Part shown: in pieces, positions 26,859 through 34,990 of the stretch | Layout of the letters: each line of letters starts with the position of its first letter | How positions within the stretch are numbered: position 1 is the first letter of the stretch | Assembly: GCF_900105925.1 (NCBI RefSeq) | Contig: NZ_LT629791.1 | Coordinates: forward strand, 6,294,001-6,358,000 | DNA: 64,000 bases | Direction of reading: 5' to 3' | Source of the DNA: Jiangella alkaliphila | GTDB lineage: Bacteria > Actinomycetota > Actinomycetes > Jiangellales > Jiangellaceae | The notes under the pieces: model-generated | What the model was told of the DNA's origin: nothing | The model's database searches: none | What the model saw: the letters and a program-made list of their open reading frames with translations, nothing else | Position numbers and translations under genes: made by a program

Positions 26859-28154
26859 TCACTGCTCACCGTTGACCATCGCCGCGGTCTGCTCGGCGAA
26901 CGTCTTGGCGTCCACGCCGTCGCGCAACAGCGCGTCCATCGTCTGGGGCAGGCCGACGTTGCGGTCCGGGTAGTCCCGCAGGAACGTGGGGTGGAAGGCG
27001 TTGGCCGCGATGTCGTTGAACCAGCTGCCGTGCTCGGGCAGGCCGCCCTCCGTCACGACCTCGCTGATCCCGCTGAGCGCAGGGACGGCGTTGCCGCCGT
27101 CGGACAGGCGGAAGCGGGCGCCGTCCTGGTCGGTGAACGCCGCCACGAACCGCGCAGCGGCGTCGACGTCGCCCGCATCGGTGTTGACGCACATGGCGCC
27201 CACCAGGACCGCCACGCTGGAGACATCCGCGCCGGTGACCGAGGGCAGCGGCGCGATGTCGTACCCGAACGACAGCTGCTCGAGGTTCGGCAGGATCCAC
27301 CGGCCGTACTGGATGGTGGCGAGCTGGCCGGAGTAGAACAGGGCATCGACGCCCTGGCCCTCCGGGAGGCTGCCCGCGAAGACCGCGGTGCCCTCCTTCG
27401 TCTGGTCGAAGAGCCACTCCAGTGCGTCGAGCGCGGTGGGATCCTCGTGGAAGACGGCCCGGCCGGTGTCGTCGAACGTCGCGCCGCCGAAAGTGCTGAT
27501 CCAGCTGAAGATCGACCACCAGGTCGCCTCGTAGATCAGGCCAGTGATGCCGGCGTCCTTGAGCTGCCCGAGCATGGTGGTGAGCGCGGCGCGGTCCCAG
27601 CTCCCGGCCTCCTGCAACTGCGCCGGGTCGGTGGTGATGCCGGCCTCGGCCAGGAGGTCCTTGTTGAACCAGAACGCCATGGGGTTGGCGTCGATGGGAA
27701 CGCCGTAGAACGAGCCGTCCGGCGCCTGGCAGAAGCTCGCGAGGGCCGGGTAGTAGTCGTCGAAGGCGAACGCAACGCCGGAGTCACCGGCCAGCTCGCT
27801 GAGGTTCACCGTGAGCTCGGACTGGATCGCCTGGCCCATGATGGAGTCGTCGGCCCAGAACGCGTCCGGCGCCTGCCCGCCGACCAGCTGGGTGCGGACC
27901 TTCTGCACGTAGTCGCCGGTGACCAACTGGTAGTCCAGCTGCACGCCGGTCTCGTCAGAGTAGTGCTCGTTGAACTGCTCCAGCCGCTCCACCTCGCCCG
28001 GGTTGCCCCAGCTGGCCCACGAGATGGTCCCCGCCGACCCGGACCGGGTACCGCCGGCGCCGCACCCCGCGAGCAACACTCCAGCCGCGCCGAGCGCACC
28101 GGCCAGCACGGTCCGGCGTGAGACCAGGCTCGGTCGGGCCATCAGCTCAGACAT
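26859..28154 (-). CDS. Sugar ABC transporter substrate-binding lipoprotein (CUT1 type), orphan copy
   Basis: A 431-residue extracellular solute-binding protein (SBP_bac_1, MalE/UgpB type). The signal peptide has a twin-arginine motif (SRRTVLAGAL) followed by the lipobox LLAGC, so it is probably a Tat-exported lipoprotein. GAGGAGG lies 5 bases before the ATG at 28154. It is a clear paralogue of the protein at 33686-34990: both have GDYV.K.RTQL.GG.APD.F.ADDSIMGQAI, SLPEGQ or TLPEGQ followed by .VDALFYSGQLAT, and DIAANA.HP. No permease or ATPase is in its operon, so it may share the permeases at 34987-36848. Confidence 0.9.
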   Translation of the reverse strand: MSELMARPSLVSRRTVLAGALGAAGVLLAGCGAGGTRSGSAGTISWASWGNPGEVERLEQFNEHYSDETGVQLDYQLVTGDYVQKVRTQLVGGQAPDAFWADDSIMGQAIQSELTVNLSELAGDSGVAFAFDDYYPALASFCQAPDGSFYGVPIDANPMAFWFNKDLLAEAGITTDPAQLQEAGSWDRAALTTMLGQLKDAGITGLIYEATWWSIFSWISTFGGATFDDTGRAVFHEDPTALDALEWLFDQTKEGTAVFAGSLPEGQGVDALFYSGQLATIQYGRWILPNLEQLSFGYDIAPLPSVTGADVSSVAVLVGAMCVNTDAGDVDAAARFVAAFTDQDGARFRLSDGGNAVPALSGISEVVTEGGLPEHGSWFNDIAANAFHPTFLRDYPDRNVGLPQTMDALLRDGVDAKTFAEQTAAMVNGEQ

Positions 28155-28202
28155 GTCTTCCTCCTCGAAGATCGATCCTGGTCTCATCGGTGCCGCACCC
28201 GT

Positions 28203-29564
28203 TCACCACAGGTCCCGCGGGCCGGCGGTGCCGGGCCGGACCGCCTCGAGCGAGCCACGGCGGACGGCCTCGGCCACGTCGGCGGTCAGCTCGGCGAGCG
28301 TCCCGATGGACGACTCGGCATAGCCGAAGACGGCGCTGCTGACTCGGTCATCGAGGGGAGCGCTCCAGCGCTCGTCGATCGACGCCGCGAGAATGCCCGC
28401 GATCGAGCCGGCCGTGGCACCGTTGGAGTCGGTGTCCAGGCCGGCGGACACCGTCAGCCCGATAGTCCGGTCGAAGTCACCGTCGCCGTACAGCAGGCCG
28501 GCGGTGAGCACGGCGGCGTTCGGCAGCATGTGCACCCAGCTCAGATCGCCGGTCTCGGCTCGGATCCGGTCGAGGGTCTCGTCCCAGCCGAGGCCCGCCG
28601 CCCACCAGTCGCGGACCCGGCCGACCGTCTCGTACAGCCGCGATCGCTCCGGCACCACCTGCAGCGCCCGGTCCAGGGTCTCCTCGGCCGACCCCGCCGC
28701 GAACGCTGCGGCGACGAGCGCGGCGCACCACATCTCTCCATACACGCCGTTCGCCGTGTGCGACAGCACCGCGTCGCGATACGCCAACTCGGCCGCTCGA
28801 CCCGGGTCGCCCGGATTCACGTAGCCGAACACGTCGGCACGGATGGCGGCGCCGACGAACTCGCGGTAGGGGTTGCGCCACAGCGCCGCCCGGCGCGGCT
28901 CGTGACCCCGCACAAGGTTGCGCAGCGCCGCCCGCTCGGCCGTATAGGTCTGCAGGAACGGCATCATCGACAGCCAGGCGGCCGCGACGTCCTCGGTGCC
29001 GAAGCCCGCACCCAGGGTGCTCAGGACATGCAGGTTGAGGATGGTGTAGTCGACGTCGTCGTCGCGGGCCGATCCGTCGATCTGTCCCCGGGTCGTCTCG
29101 ACCCAGCACGCGTTGTACTCGCGCTGGTCGTCGTGCTCGGGCAGCGGGGCCGGGAAGTAGTCGAGCAGCGGCCAGGCCGCGTACGCGTCGAGCAGCCGCC
29201 GGATGTCGTCGCGCGGCCAGCCCTCGACCGGCTTGCCCAGCATGTTGCCGGCGATGCGCCCGGTCCATGCACGCGTCAGAGTGGCGCGCCACTCGTCCCC
29301 CAGCTCGACGGCCGTCCCGGCGACCGGCCAGCGCGCCGCCTCGATGATCTCCGCGAGCTCCTCGGGCTCGTCGTAGGCCCAGCCGGCGCGGCGGCCTGCC
29401 CGCTCGAGCTCGTCGAGCAGCGCCTCGGCCTCGTCTCGGCCGAACGCGTCGACCCCGCCGCCGCGGGCCACCCGCTGCGCGATGTCGCCGACGTCGTAGC
29501 CGCTCTCCTCGCGCTGCGCGAGCTCCGCACGGAGCAGATGACGGGGGTTGAGCGCACCGTGCAT
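28203..29564 (-). CDS. ADP-ribosylglycohydrolase-family protein (cytoplasmic)
   Basis: A 453-residue protein of the ADP-ribosylglycohydrolase (DraG/ARH, PF03747) fold, without a signal peptide. Motifs are RAWTGRIAGNMLGKPVEGW (about residue 95), the acidic metal site ARDDDVDYTIL, and GLDTDSNGATAGSIAGI near residue 380, which holds the paired Asp ligands of the dinuclear metal centre. It is the first gene of a minus-strand operon with a sugar-binding protein, MFS transporter and two dehydrogenases. A promoter with paired LacI operators lies 75-112 bp upstream. It probably hydrolyses an N- or O-ribosyl (or similar glycosyl) bond of an imported compound; the E. coli relative YegU is also encoded with a PfkB kinase. 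Confidence 0.88.
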   Translation of the reverse strand: MHGALNPRHLLRAELAQREESGYDVGDIAQRVARGGGVDAFGRDEAEALLDELERAGRRAGWAYDEPEELAEIIEAARWPVAGTAVELGDEWRATLTRAWTGRIAGNMLGKPVEGWPRDDIRRLLDAYAAWPLLDYFPAPLPEHDDQREYNACWVETTRGQIDGSARDDDVDYTILNLHVLSTLGAGFGTEDVAAAWLSMMPFLQTYTAERAALRNLVRGHEPRRAALWRNPYREFVGAAIRADVFGYVNPGDPGRAAELAYRDAVLSHTANGVYGEMWCAALVAAAFAAGSAEETLDRALQVVPERSRLYETVGRVRDWWAAGLGWDETLDRIRAETGDLSWVHMLPNAAVLTAGLLYGDGDFDRTIGLTVSAGLDTDSNGATAGSIAGILAASIDERWSAPLDDRVSSAVFGYAESSIGTLAELTADVAEAVRRGSLEAVRPGTAGPRDLW

Positions 29565-29638
29565 CAGGTCGCCTGCCTTCTCTCGAGAACGGAGCCGTAT
29601 GAGGGGCGCGCGGACCGCGCAGCGAACCCTTGGAAGGA

Positions 29639-29676
29639 AGTATCAACACGCGTTGTTGGAAAGTCAACACGCGTTG
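29639..29676 (-). promoter_or_regulatory. Promoter with two LacI operators before the ADP-ribosylglycohydrolase operon
   Basis: Two identical 12-mers CAACACGCGTTG lie at 29644-29655 and 29665-29676, 21 bp centre to centre. On the minus strand they embed a strong promoter: -35 TTGACT (29667-29662), 17-bp spacer, -10 GATACT (29644-29639). One operator overlaps the -35 box and the other fills the spacer. Confidence 0.75.
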
Positions 29677-29836
29677 CACGCCGATCGCGGCCTCCGACGG
29701 AAAGGCGACGGCGCGCTTTGTACCGTGCCGGCGGGACGGCAGATGCCGGCGCAACCGCCAGCCGCCGGGAGAGGTCCCAGGCACCCGGCCGCATGATCGC
29801 CGCGTCAGAAGCCCGAGCGGGCTTCCGGGTGGGACG

Positions 29837-30901
29837 TCAGCTCATCATCCCGCCGTGCCAGGAGATGGCCGGCACGCACCCGCAGCTCTCCCCGATCAAC
29901 ATGTTGCCGCGCAGCGCCACGCGGATCGGGGCGGCCGGCTGCCCGTCCGAGTCGTCACGGGCGTCGCCGAGAAGGAGACTCACCGCGGTCCGGACGATCT
30001 CCTGGAGCGGCCGGCGCATGGTCGTCAGGCGGGGGTTGCTGAAGAGTCCGTACCGCACTCCGTCGAAGGAGACGATCGCGAGGTCATCCGGTATCCGGAT
30101 GCCGAGCTCGTGGCAGGCACGCAACGCCCCGAGAGCCTGGACGTCGCTGTTGACGAAGACCGCCGTGGGCTTCTGCCGCCGGCGTGAGCTGCGGTAGGAC
30201 TCGTCGGACAGGAGGATCCGCAGCGCCATCGATCCGCCCTGCTCGCTCACGTCGGAGTAGGCGACCAGCTCGCGGTCCGCCGGCAGCCCGGCCATCTCCT
30301 GCCGCGCCCGCCACGCGTCGACGCGGAGGGCGCAGTCGCGCCAGACCGCGGGGCCGGCGATGCAGCCGATCACCTCGTGGCCGTGCATCTGAAGATGGTC
30401 GACGGCGCGGCCGGCGTCGTAAAAGTCGTCGGTGAAGACCGACGGGGTGTCCAGACCCGGCACGTCGTCGAGCACGACCCGCGGGATGCTCCATTCCTGC
30501 AGGTCGAGCGATGACGGGACGGCACCCGACGCGACGATGACACCCGCCATGCGGCGATCGTCGAACGAGCGCAGCTGCACTTCGTCGCGCCCGGCGTTGA
30601 ACGTGCTGATGGCCATCGAGAGCAGATAGCCGTGCCGGACCAGCTCGGTCTCGATGACCTGCGCCATCTCGGCGTAGAACGGGTTCAGCGGGCCGGGAAT
30701 GAGCAGCCCGACGGACGAGCTGCGGCCGTCGCGGAAGGCGTTGGCCAGGGCGTTGGGACGATACCCGAGCGCATCGATGGCGGCTTCGACCCGGGCCCGC
30801 GCGGAGGCCGAGACGGGCCGCGGGCCTCCGTTGGTGACATAGCTGACGACCGATGGCGACACGCCGGCCATGCGGGCGACGTCCAACCGGGTGATCTTCA
30901 T
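29837..30901 (-). CDS. LacI-family transcriptional regulator of the second sugar cluster
   Basis: A 354-residue LacI/GalR repressor: helix-turn-helix ITRLDVARMAGVSPSVVSYVTN, hinge region YRPNALANAF, then a periplasmic-binding-like effector domain (VGLLIPGPLNPFYAEMAQ, and DDLAIVSFDGVRYG). Its DNA-reading helix resembles that of the first LacI protein, fitting the related operators in both clusters. ATG at 30901 was chosen because homology begins there; a longer in-frame start exists at 30961 but adds no domain. It lies 72 bp downstream of the ribokinase gene and is probably co-transcribed, giving autoregulation through the operators at 31962-31994. Confidence 0.9.
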   Translation of the reverse strand: MKITRLDVARMAGVSPSVVSYVTNGGPRPVSASARARVEAAIDALGYRPNALANAFRDGRSSSVGLLIPGPLNPFYAEMAQVIETELVRHGYLLSMAISTFNAGRDEVQLRSFDDRRMAGVIVASGAVPSSLDLQEWSIPRVVLDDVPGLDTPSVFTDDFYDAGRAVDHLQMHGHEVIGCIAGPAVWRDCALRVDAWRARQEMAGLPADRELVAYSDVSEQGGSMALRILLSDESYRSSRRRQKPTAVFVNSDVQALGALRACHELGIRIPDDLAIVSFDGVRYGLFSNPRLTTMRRPLQEIVRTAVSLLLGDARDDSDGQPAAPIRVALRGNMLIGESCGCVPAISWHGGMMS

Positions 30902-30973
30902 GCTCCGCCCGTCATGCTGCGGGTCCCTCCCTGGCGACCGGGGCCGCGACAACTCCACCACGCTCCCCGCAGA

Positions 30974-31915
30974 TTAGCCCGCAGACGCTCGAGGAGTGGT
31001 CGCCGCAAGTTGACGGACCTCCTCGCGCAGCGGGTACGAGGCCTGTGCGCCGACCCGGGTGACGGCCAGCGCTCCGACCTCGACGCCGACGCGGACTGCG
31101 TTCTCGAGGCTGCTGCCCTCGGTGAACATCGCCGCGACAGCGCCGATGAAGGCGTCGCCGGCCCCGGTCGTGTCGACGACGTTCGCCACCGGGAGCGCCG
31201 GGACCACACCGCTGGCTTCGGCGGACGCCCAACTGGCGCCCGCTGCGCCCAACGTGATGACCGCCGACCGCGCGCGCCGCGCGATGTCCTCGGCCGCCCG
31301 CTGGGCCAGCGCCGGCCCGTCGATGACGTAGCCGGTCAGGAACGCCGCCTCGACCTCGTTGACGACGAGCGGGTCGGCACGGCCGATGGTCTCGGCGTCG
31401 AGCTCGACGAACGGTGCGAGGTTGAGAACGGGCCGCGCGCCCACGGCCGACGCGGCAAGCACGGTCGCCTCGATGCACTCGACCGGGATCTCGGCCTGCA
31501 CGACGACGATGCTCTCGTCGGCGGCCAGGCGCTGGACCGCCCGCGTGATGCGCGCCGGCGCCAGCGTGAAGTTCGCACCCGGCACGACCGTGACCGTGTT
31601 CTCACCCCCGGGCAGCACCGAGACGATCGCCATGCCGGTCCGCTCGCTCGTCGTGATCTCGATCTCGCTGGTGTCTATTCCCTCCGAGCGCAGGTCACGG
31701 ATGATGAGGGCGCCGTCGGCGTCGTCGCCGACGGCGCCGACGAGGCTGACCGGCACGCCGAGGCGGGCGCATGCCACGGCCTGGTTGGCGCCCTTCCCGC
31801 CCGGGAACTTCTGGAACGACTCGGCGAGACGGGTCTCGCCGGGCGCTGGAAGGGCGTCGATGGACATGACGTAGTCCTGGTTCGCCGAACCGACGACGAT
31901 CACACTGCTCGCCAC
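30974..31915 (-). CDS. rbsK: Ribokinase-like PfkB-family sugar kinase
   Basis: A 313-residue PfkB kinase closely related in layout to the first ribokinase. Motifs are VVVGSANQDYVM at the N-terminus, the substrate loop FPGGKGANQAVACARLG (about residues 38-53) and the catalytic DTTGAGDAFIGAVA (near residue 240). The GTG start is preceded by AAGGGAG with 5-base spacing. It would phosphorylate the pentose released by the ADP-ribosylglycohydrolase or made by the D-lyxose isomerase-like enzyme. The promoter upstream has two LacI operators. Confidence 0.9.
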   Translation of the reverse strand: MASSVIVVGSANQDYVMSIDALPAPGETRLAESFQKFPGGKGANQAVACARLGVPVSLVGAVGDDADGALIIRDLRSEGIDTSEIEITTSERTGMAIVSVLPGGENTVTVVPGANFTLAPARITRAVQRLAADESIVVVQAEIPVECIEATVLAASAVGARPVLNLAPFVELDAETIGRADPLVVNEVEAAFLTGYVIDGPALAQRAAEDIARRARSAVITLGAAGASWASAEASGVVPALPVANVVDTTGAGDAFIGAVAAMFTEGSSLENAVRVGVEVGALAVTRVGAQASYPLREEVRQLAATTPRASAG

Positions 31916-31951
31916 AGGGACTCCCTTGGTTCTGAACTCGTTCGCGGAGAG

Positions 31952-31994
31952 ATCATACTCTCAACGCGAGTTGACACCTGTGCAATACGGGTTG
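31952..31994 (-). promoter_or_regulatory. Promoter with two LacI operators before the ribokinase gene
   Basis: CAACGCGAGTTG (31962-31973) and CAATACGGGTTG (31983-31994) are again 21 bp centre to centre. On the minus strand a -35 TTGCAC (31985-31980) overlaps one operator and the other fills the 17-bp spacer before -10 GAGAGT (31962-31957). A better -10-like TATGAT lies at 31957-31952, so the exact start is uncertain. Confidence 0.68.
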
Positions 31995-32018
31995 ACATCG
32001 GAGGAAGCGAGCAGGGTC

Positions 32019-33266
32019 CTATCGGAGGTCGACCGGCACGACGGTCAGCTTGTAGTGCTCGGCCGGCTTCCTGAAGTCGCCCGCCGTGAGCACGTACACC
32101 CGGCCTGCGGACTGCCAGCGCGGCAGGATCGCCGGGACGTAGTAGCCGGCCGGGAAGAACGCGTGCGCACCCACCTGCACCCAGGGACCCCATGGCGTCG
32201 GCGCCTCCCAGAAGTCCCAGACCGTCTCGTCGGTCACACCCGTCGACTCGGGCCAGTCCACCTTGCCGCTCCCGGCCGGGTAGTGCCAGCGGATAGTCAC
32301 GTAGCGACCGCGGTGGGGAAGGTAACTGACGCCCGACCGGCCGAGCCGGCCGCGGCGTTCGAGGATGTGCCGTGCACGAGCGGGGTCGTGACCCCAGCTC
32401 GTGTCGACACTGCCGTCGTCACCTTCCAGGAACTCCCAGTCGGAGCCGTCGAGCCGGGCCAGCCTGTCCCGGGCGACGCGGCCCAAAACCAGGTAGTCGC
32501 CGTTGTCCCAGAACCCGTTGTTCGAGACGGCGTAGACGTATCGGTCGGCTCCGTGCGGTCGCTCGGTGCCCTCGCCGTAGTCGATGAAGTAGGGCGAGGC
32601 GAAGGACGTGCCCGGGAACATCGGGTGCGCAAGCGCCTGTTCGGCGTTCGGCGACCAGGTGTGACCTCCGTCGGCTGAGACGATGATGCTGGTGTTCTGT
32701 TGCGTCTCGCGGTGGTGCGGGTCGCCCGCCATCTCGCCATAACCGTTGCGGGTGAGTGCCCAGTACAGCCGGCCGTCGGCGTAGGTGCAGCCGCTCGACT
32801 TCCAGGTGAGCCGATCGTTGAGCTGCTGCGCCGGCAGCCGCCCGTTGGCCTTGAAGTACTGCGCATCGCGAATGGTCTGCTGGTCGAGTGCGTAGAACTC
32901 CGGCATGGTCGTGATCGTCGTGCCGGCCAGCGTGTATGGGTCGTCGCCGGTGAGCGTGTTGAAGACCACTGTCGAGCCGGCGACACCGAGCGCCTCGGCT
33001 TCGCGCAGGTAGCCCTTGAGCGTCTCGTCGGGGTCGTAGACGGCGTCGTCGGCCTGCTTCAGCCGCTCCCCCTCCTCCCCCGGCAGACCCAGCGCCTCGG
33101 CGACCCGCTGCCAGAGCCTGAAGCCGCCTGAGTCGTTCGACGGCAGGTAGAGGGTGCCGTCGTCGCCGAGCGCCGCGATCCAGTTGTCGCCGGAGTTGTC
33201 GCTGTACACGAACGGTTCGCCGACCGCCACGCCCCTGATCGGATCGGACCGCGCAGATCTCGTCAT
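32019..33266 (-). CDS. Asp-box (BNR-repeat) beta-propeller protein, sialidase/glycosidase-like
   Basis: A 415-residue protein with no signal peptide or membrane segment. It contains a clean Asp-box, SADGGHTWSPN (about residue 193), the hallmark of sialidase-type beta-propellers, plus propeller-like strands such as DGTLYLPSNDSGG, GRLYWALTRNGYG, DRYVYAVSNNGFW and GRYVTIRWHYP. The family resembles DUF4185/glycoside-hydrolase-like propellers. A catalytic Arg triad cannot be assigned by eye. It lies in a divergent promoter region with the sugar importer and is probably part of the LacI regulon. It may be an intracellular glycosidase, lyase or sugar-binding propeller. The fold call is good; the activity is unknown. 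Confidence 0.7.
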   Translation of the reverse strand: MTRSARSDPIRGVAVGEPFVYSDNSGDNWIAALGDDGTLYLPSNDSGGFRLWQRVAEALGLPGEEGERLKQADDAVYDPDETLKGYLREAEALGVAGSTVVFNTLTGDDPYTLAGTTITTMPEFYALDQQTIRDAQYFKANGRLPAQQLNDRLTWKSSGCTYADGRLYWALTRNGYGEMAGDPHHRETQQNTSIIVSADGGHTWSPNAEQALAHPMFPGTSFASPYFIDYGEGTERPHGADRYVYAVSNNGFWDNGDYLVLGRVARDRLARLDGSDWEFLEGDDGSVDTSWGHDPARARHILERRGRLGRSGVSYLPHRGRYVTIRWHYPAGSGKVDWPESTGVTDETVWDFWEAPTPWGPWVQVGAHAFFPAGYYVPAILPRWQSAGRVYVLTAGDFRKPAEHYKLTVVPVDLR

Positions 33267-33306
33267 GGCTCCTCGTCATTCCGCTAGGTGGCTAGGACCG
33301 GCCGTG

Positions 33307-33344
33307 CAATATGTGTTGACAGCTTGCGCAACCCGTGTTGAACT
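33307..33344 (+). promoter_or_regulatory. Promoter with two LacI operators before the CUT1 importer operon
   Basis: CAATATGTGTTG (33307-33318) and CAACCCGTGTTG (33329-33340) lie 22 bp centre to centre. The plus-strand promoter has -35 TTGACA (33316-33321), 17-bp spacer and -10 TGAACT (33339-33344), with one operator over the -35 and one in the spacer. The divergent propeller gene at 33266 may be controlled from the same sites. Confidence 0.73.
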
Positions 33345-33685
33345 GTCGCCAGCATCTCGTGAAGCGACGCGAATGGCAACTCTCGGGCGCCATCGATCGA
33401 CCGGCGCGTGAGGACATCCGCAGCTCGATGACGAAGGAGGGGGCACACGATGCGCACCTCCTCGCCATCGTCCGGGAAGGGCGCCGAGCGCTCCTGGCGC
33501 GGGATTCCCAGCAATGTCGTGCATGGCTCGGTCCGCAGGCCGGGTCCGGGGACGAGCACCGCGCGGTGGCACCGCGGGCGCTGGTCCTCCCGAACCTGAC
33601 GCACGGCCACCGAACCGCGGGACGGCCCTGATGGTCGGGCAGTACATCGACAGCCAAGCAACCACCACAACGAGGTAGGTGTGAC
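33345..33685 (+). other. Long 5' leader of the CUT1 importer operon, no gene recognised
   Basis: About 340 bases between the operator-bearing promoter and the binding-protein start. Short open frames exist on both strands but none has a recognisable domain or convincing ribosome-binding site. No clear riboswitch or attenuator was identified by eye. The last bases carry a GAGGTAGG ribosome-binding site for the binding protein. Confidence 0.4.
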
Positions 33686-34990
33686 ATGCCGGACCATGGA
33701 GCGGGGATCTCCCGCCGCGGGTTCATCGTCACTGGCGCACTGGGTATGGCCGGGTTGTCTCTGGCCGGCCTGACCGGCTGCGGCCGGGGCGGCGGACAGT
33801 CGACCGGATCGCAGAGCGTGAGCTTCGGCACGTTCGTCGGCGCGGCGAACACCGCGGCGTACAACACGTTCCTCGAACAGTTTACCGACAGCACCGGCAT
33901 CGACGTCGACCTGACGGACGTCACAGGCGACTACGTCACGAAGATGCGCACCCAGCTGATCGGCGGCCGGGCGCCGGACGTCTTCCTGGCCGACGACTCG
34001 ATCATGGGCCAGGCGATCGAGTCCGGTCTCGCGACCAACTTCAGTTCCTGGTGGCGGGACAACACGTCCACGATCCCGCTCGACCGGTTCTATCCGGCGC
34101 TGTCGGCGTTCTGCCAGGACGGCAGCGGCGACTTCTACGGCGTCCCGCAGGACTCGAACCCGGTCTCGTTCTGGTTCAACCAGGACCTGCTCGATCAGGC
34201 CGGGGTCGACACCAATCCGGCTCAGCTGCAGGAGTCGGGCGACTGGACCATGGAGTCGGCCACCGAGATCCTCACGAAGCTGAAGAGCACGCAGAAGACG
34301 CCGATGGCCATCGAGACCCAGTGGTGGTACTGGACGAGCTGGGTCACCGCTCTGGGCGGGCAGGCGTTCGACGAGAGCGGCCGCTGCGTCTGGGACACCG
34401 ATCCCGACGCTCTCGCCGCGCTCAGCTGGCTCTTCGACCAGCTGGCCAACGGGAACCTCATCTATGCGGGGACCCTTCCCGAGGGTCAGGCCGTCGACGC
34501 GTTGTTCTACAGCGGACAGCTCGCGACGTGCCAGTACGGCCGGTGGATCGCCTCCAACCTCCAACAGGTGCAGAGCTTCAGCTACGACATCGCGCCCTTC
34601 CCGTCGAAGTCCGGAGGGGACTTCGCTCCGGTCGGCATCCTGGTCGGTGCGATCTGCGTCAACGCGGAGTCCCCGAACATCGAAGCGGCGAGTGAGCTCG
34701 TCGCAGATTTCTGCGGTGTCCGCGGCCAGAAGTACCGAGTGGAACAGGGCGTCGTCGTGCCCACGATCGACGACGAGTCCCTGGTCGCCGCTGTCGCCGA
34801 GGCCGAGGTGCCGGCCCACGGGCACTGGTACACCGACATCGCCGCCAATGCCTACCACCCGCTCTACCTGTCACGGAACCCGGAGGGAAGCGCCGCACTC
34901 CCGGACACCATCGACAAGCTGATCCGCGACAAGACGGACTACAAGACGTTCGCGGAGCAGACCGCCGCCGTGATCAACGGTGACGCGTGA
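33686..34990 (+). CDS. Sugar ABC transporter substrate-binding lipoprotein (CUT1 type)
   Basis: A 434-residue extracellular solute-binding protein. The signal peptide carries a twin-arginine motif (ISRRGFIVTGAL) and the lipobox LTGC. The mature domain shows GDYVTKMRTQLIGGRAPDVF, LADDSIMGQAIESG, PEGQAVDALFYSGQLAT and TDIAANAYHPLYL, shared with its paralogue at 26859-28154. It overlaps the first permease by 4 bp (GTGA) and is the binding component of the complete two-permease importer. No ATPase gene lies nearby, so a shared MsmK/MalK-type ATPase encoded elsewhere is needed, as is common in actinobacteria. Confidence 0.92.
   Translation: MPDHGAGISRRGFIVTGALGMAGLSLAGLTGCGRGGGQSTGSQSVSFGTFVGAANTAAYNTFLEQFTDSTGIDVDLTDVTGDYVTKMRTQLIGGRAPDVFLADDSIMGQAIESGLATNFSSWWRDNTSTIPLDRFYPALSAFCQDGSGDFYGVPQDSNPVSFWFNQDLLDQAGVDTNPAQLQESGDWTMESATEILTKLKSTQKTPMAIETQWWYWTSWVTALGGQAFDESGRCVWDTDPDALAALSWLFDQLANGNLIYAGTLPEGQAVDALFYSGQLATCQYGRWIASNLQQVQSFSYDIAPFPSKSGGDFAPVGILVGAICVNAESPNIEAASELVADFCGVRGQKYRVEQGVVVPTIDDESLVAAVAEAEVPAHGHWYTDIAANAYHPLYLSRNPEGSAALPDTIDKLIRDKTDYKTFAEQTAAVINGDA

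Noticed and set aside
33335-33631. A 98-codon plus-strand frame in the leader of the CUT1 importer
   Set aside because: No ribosome-binding site, no domain and atypical composition; treated as leader sequence.
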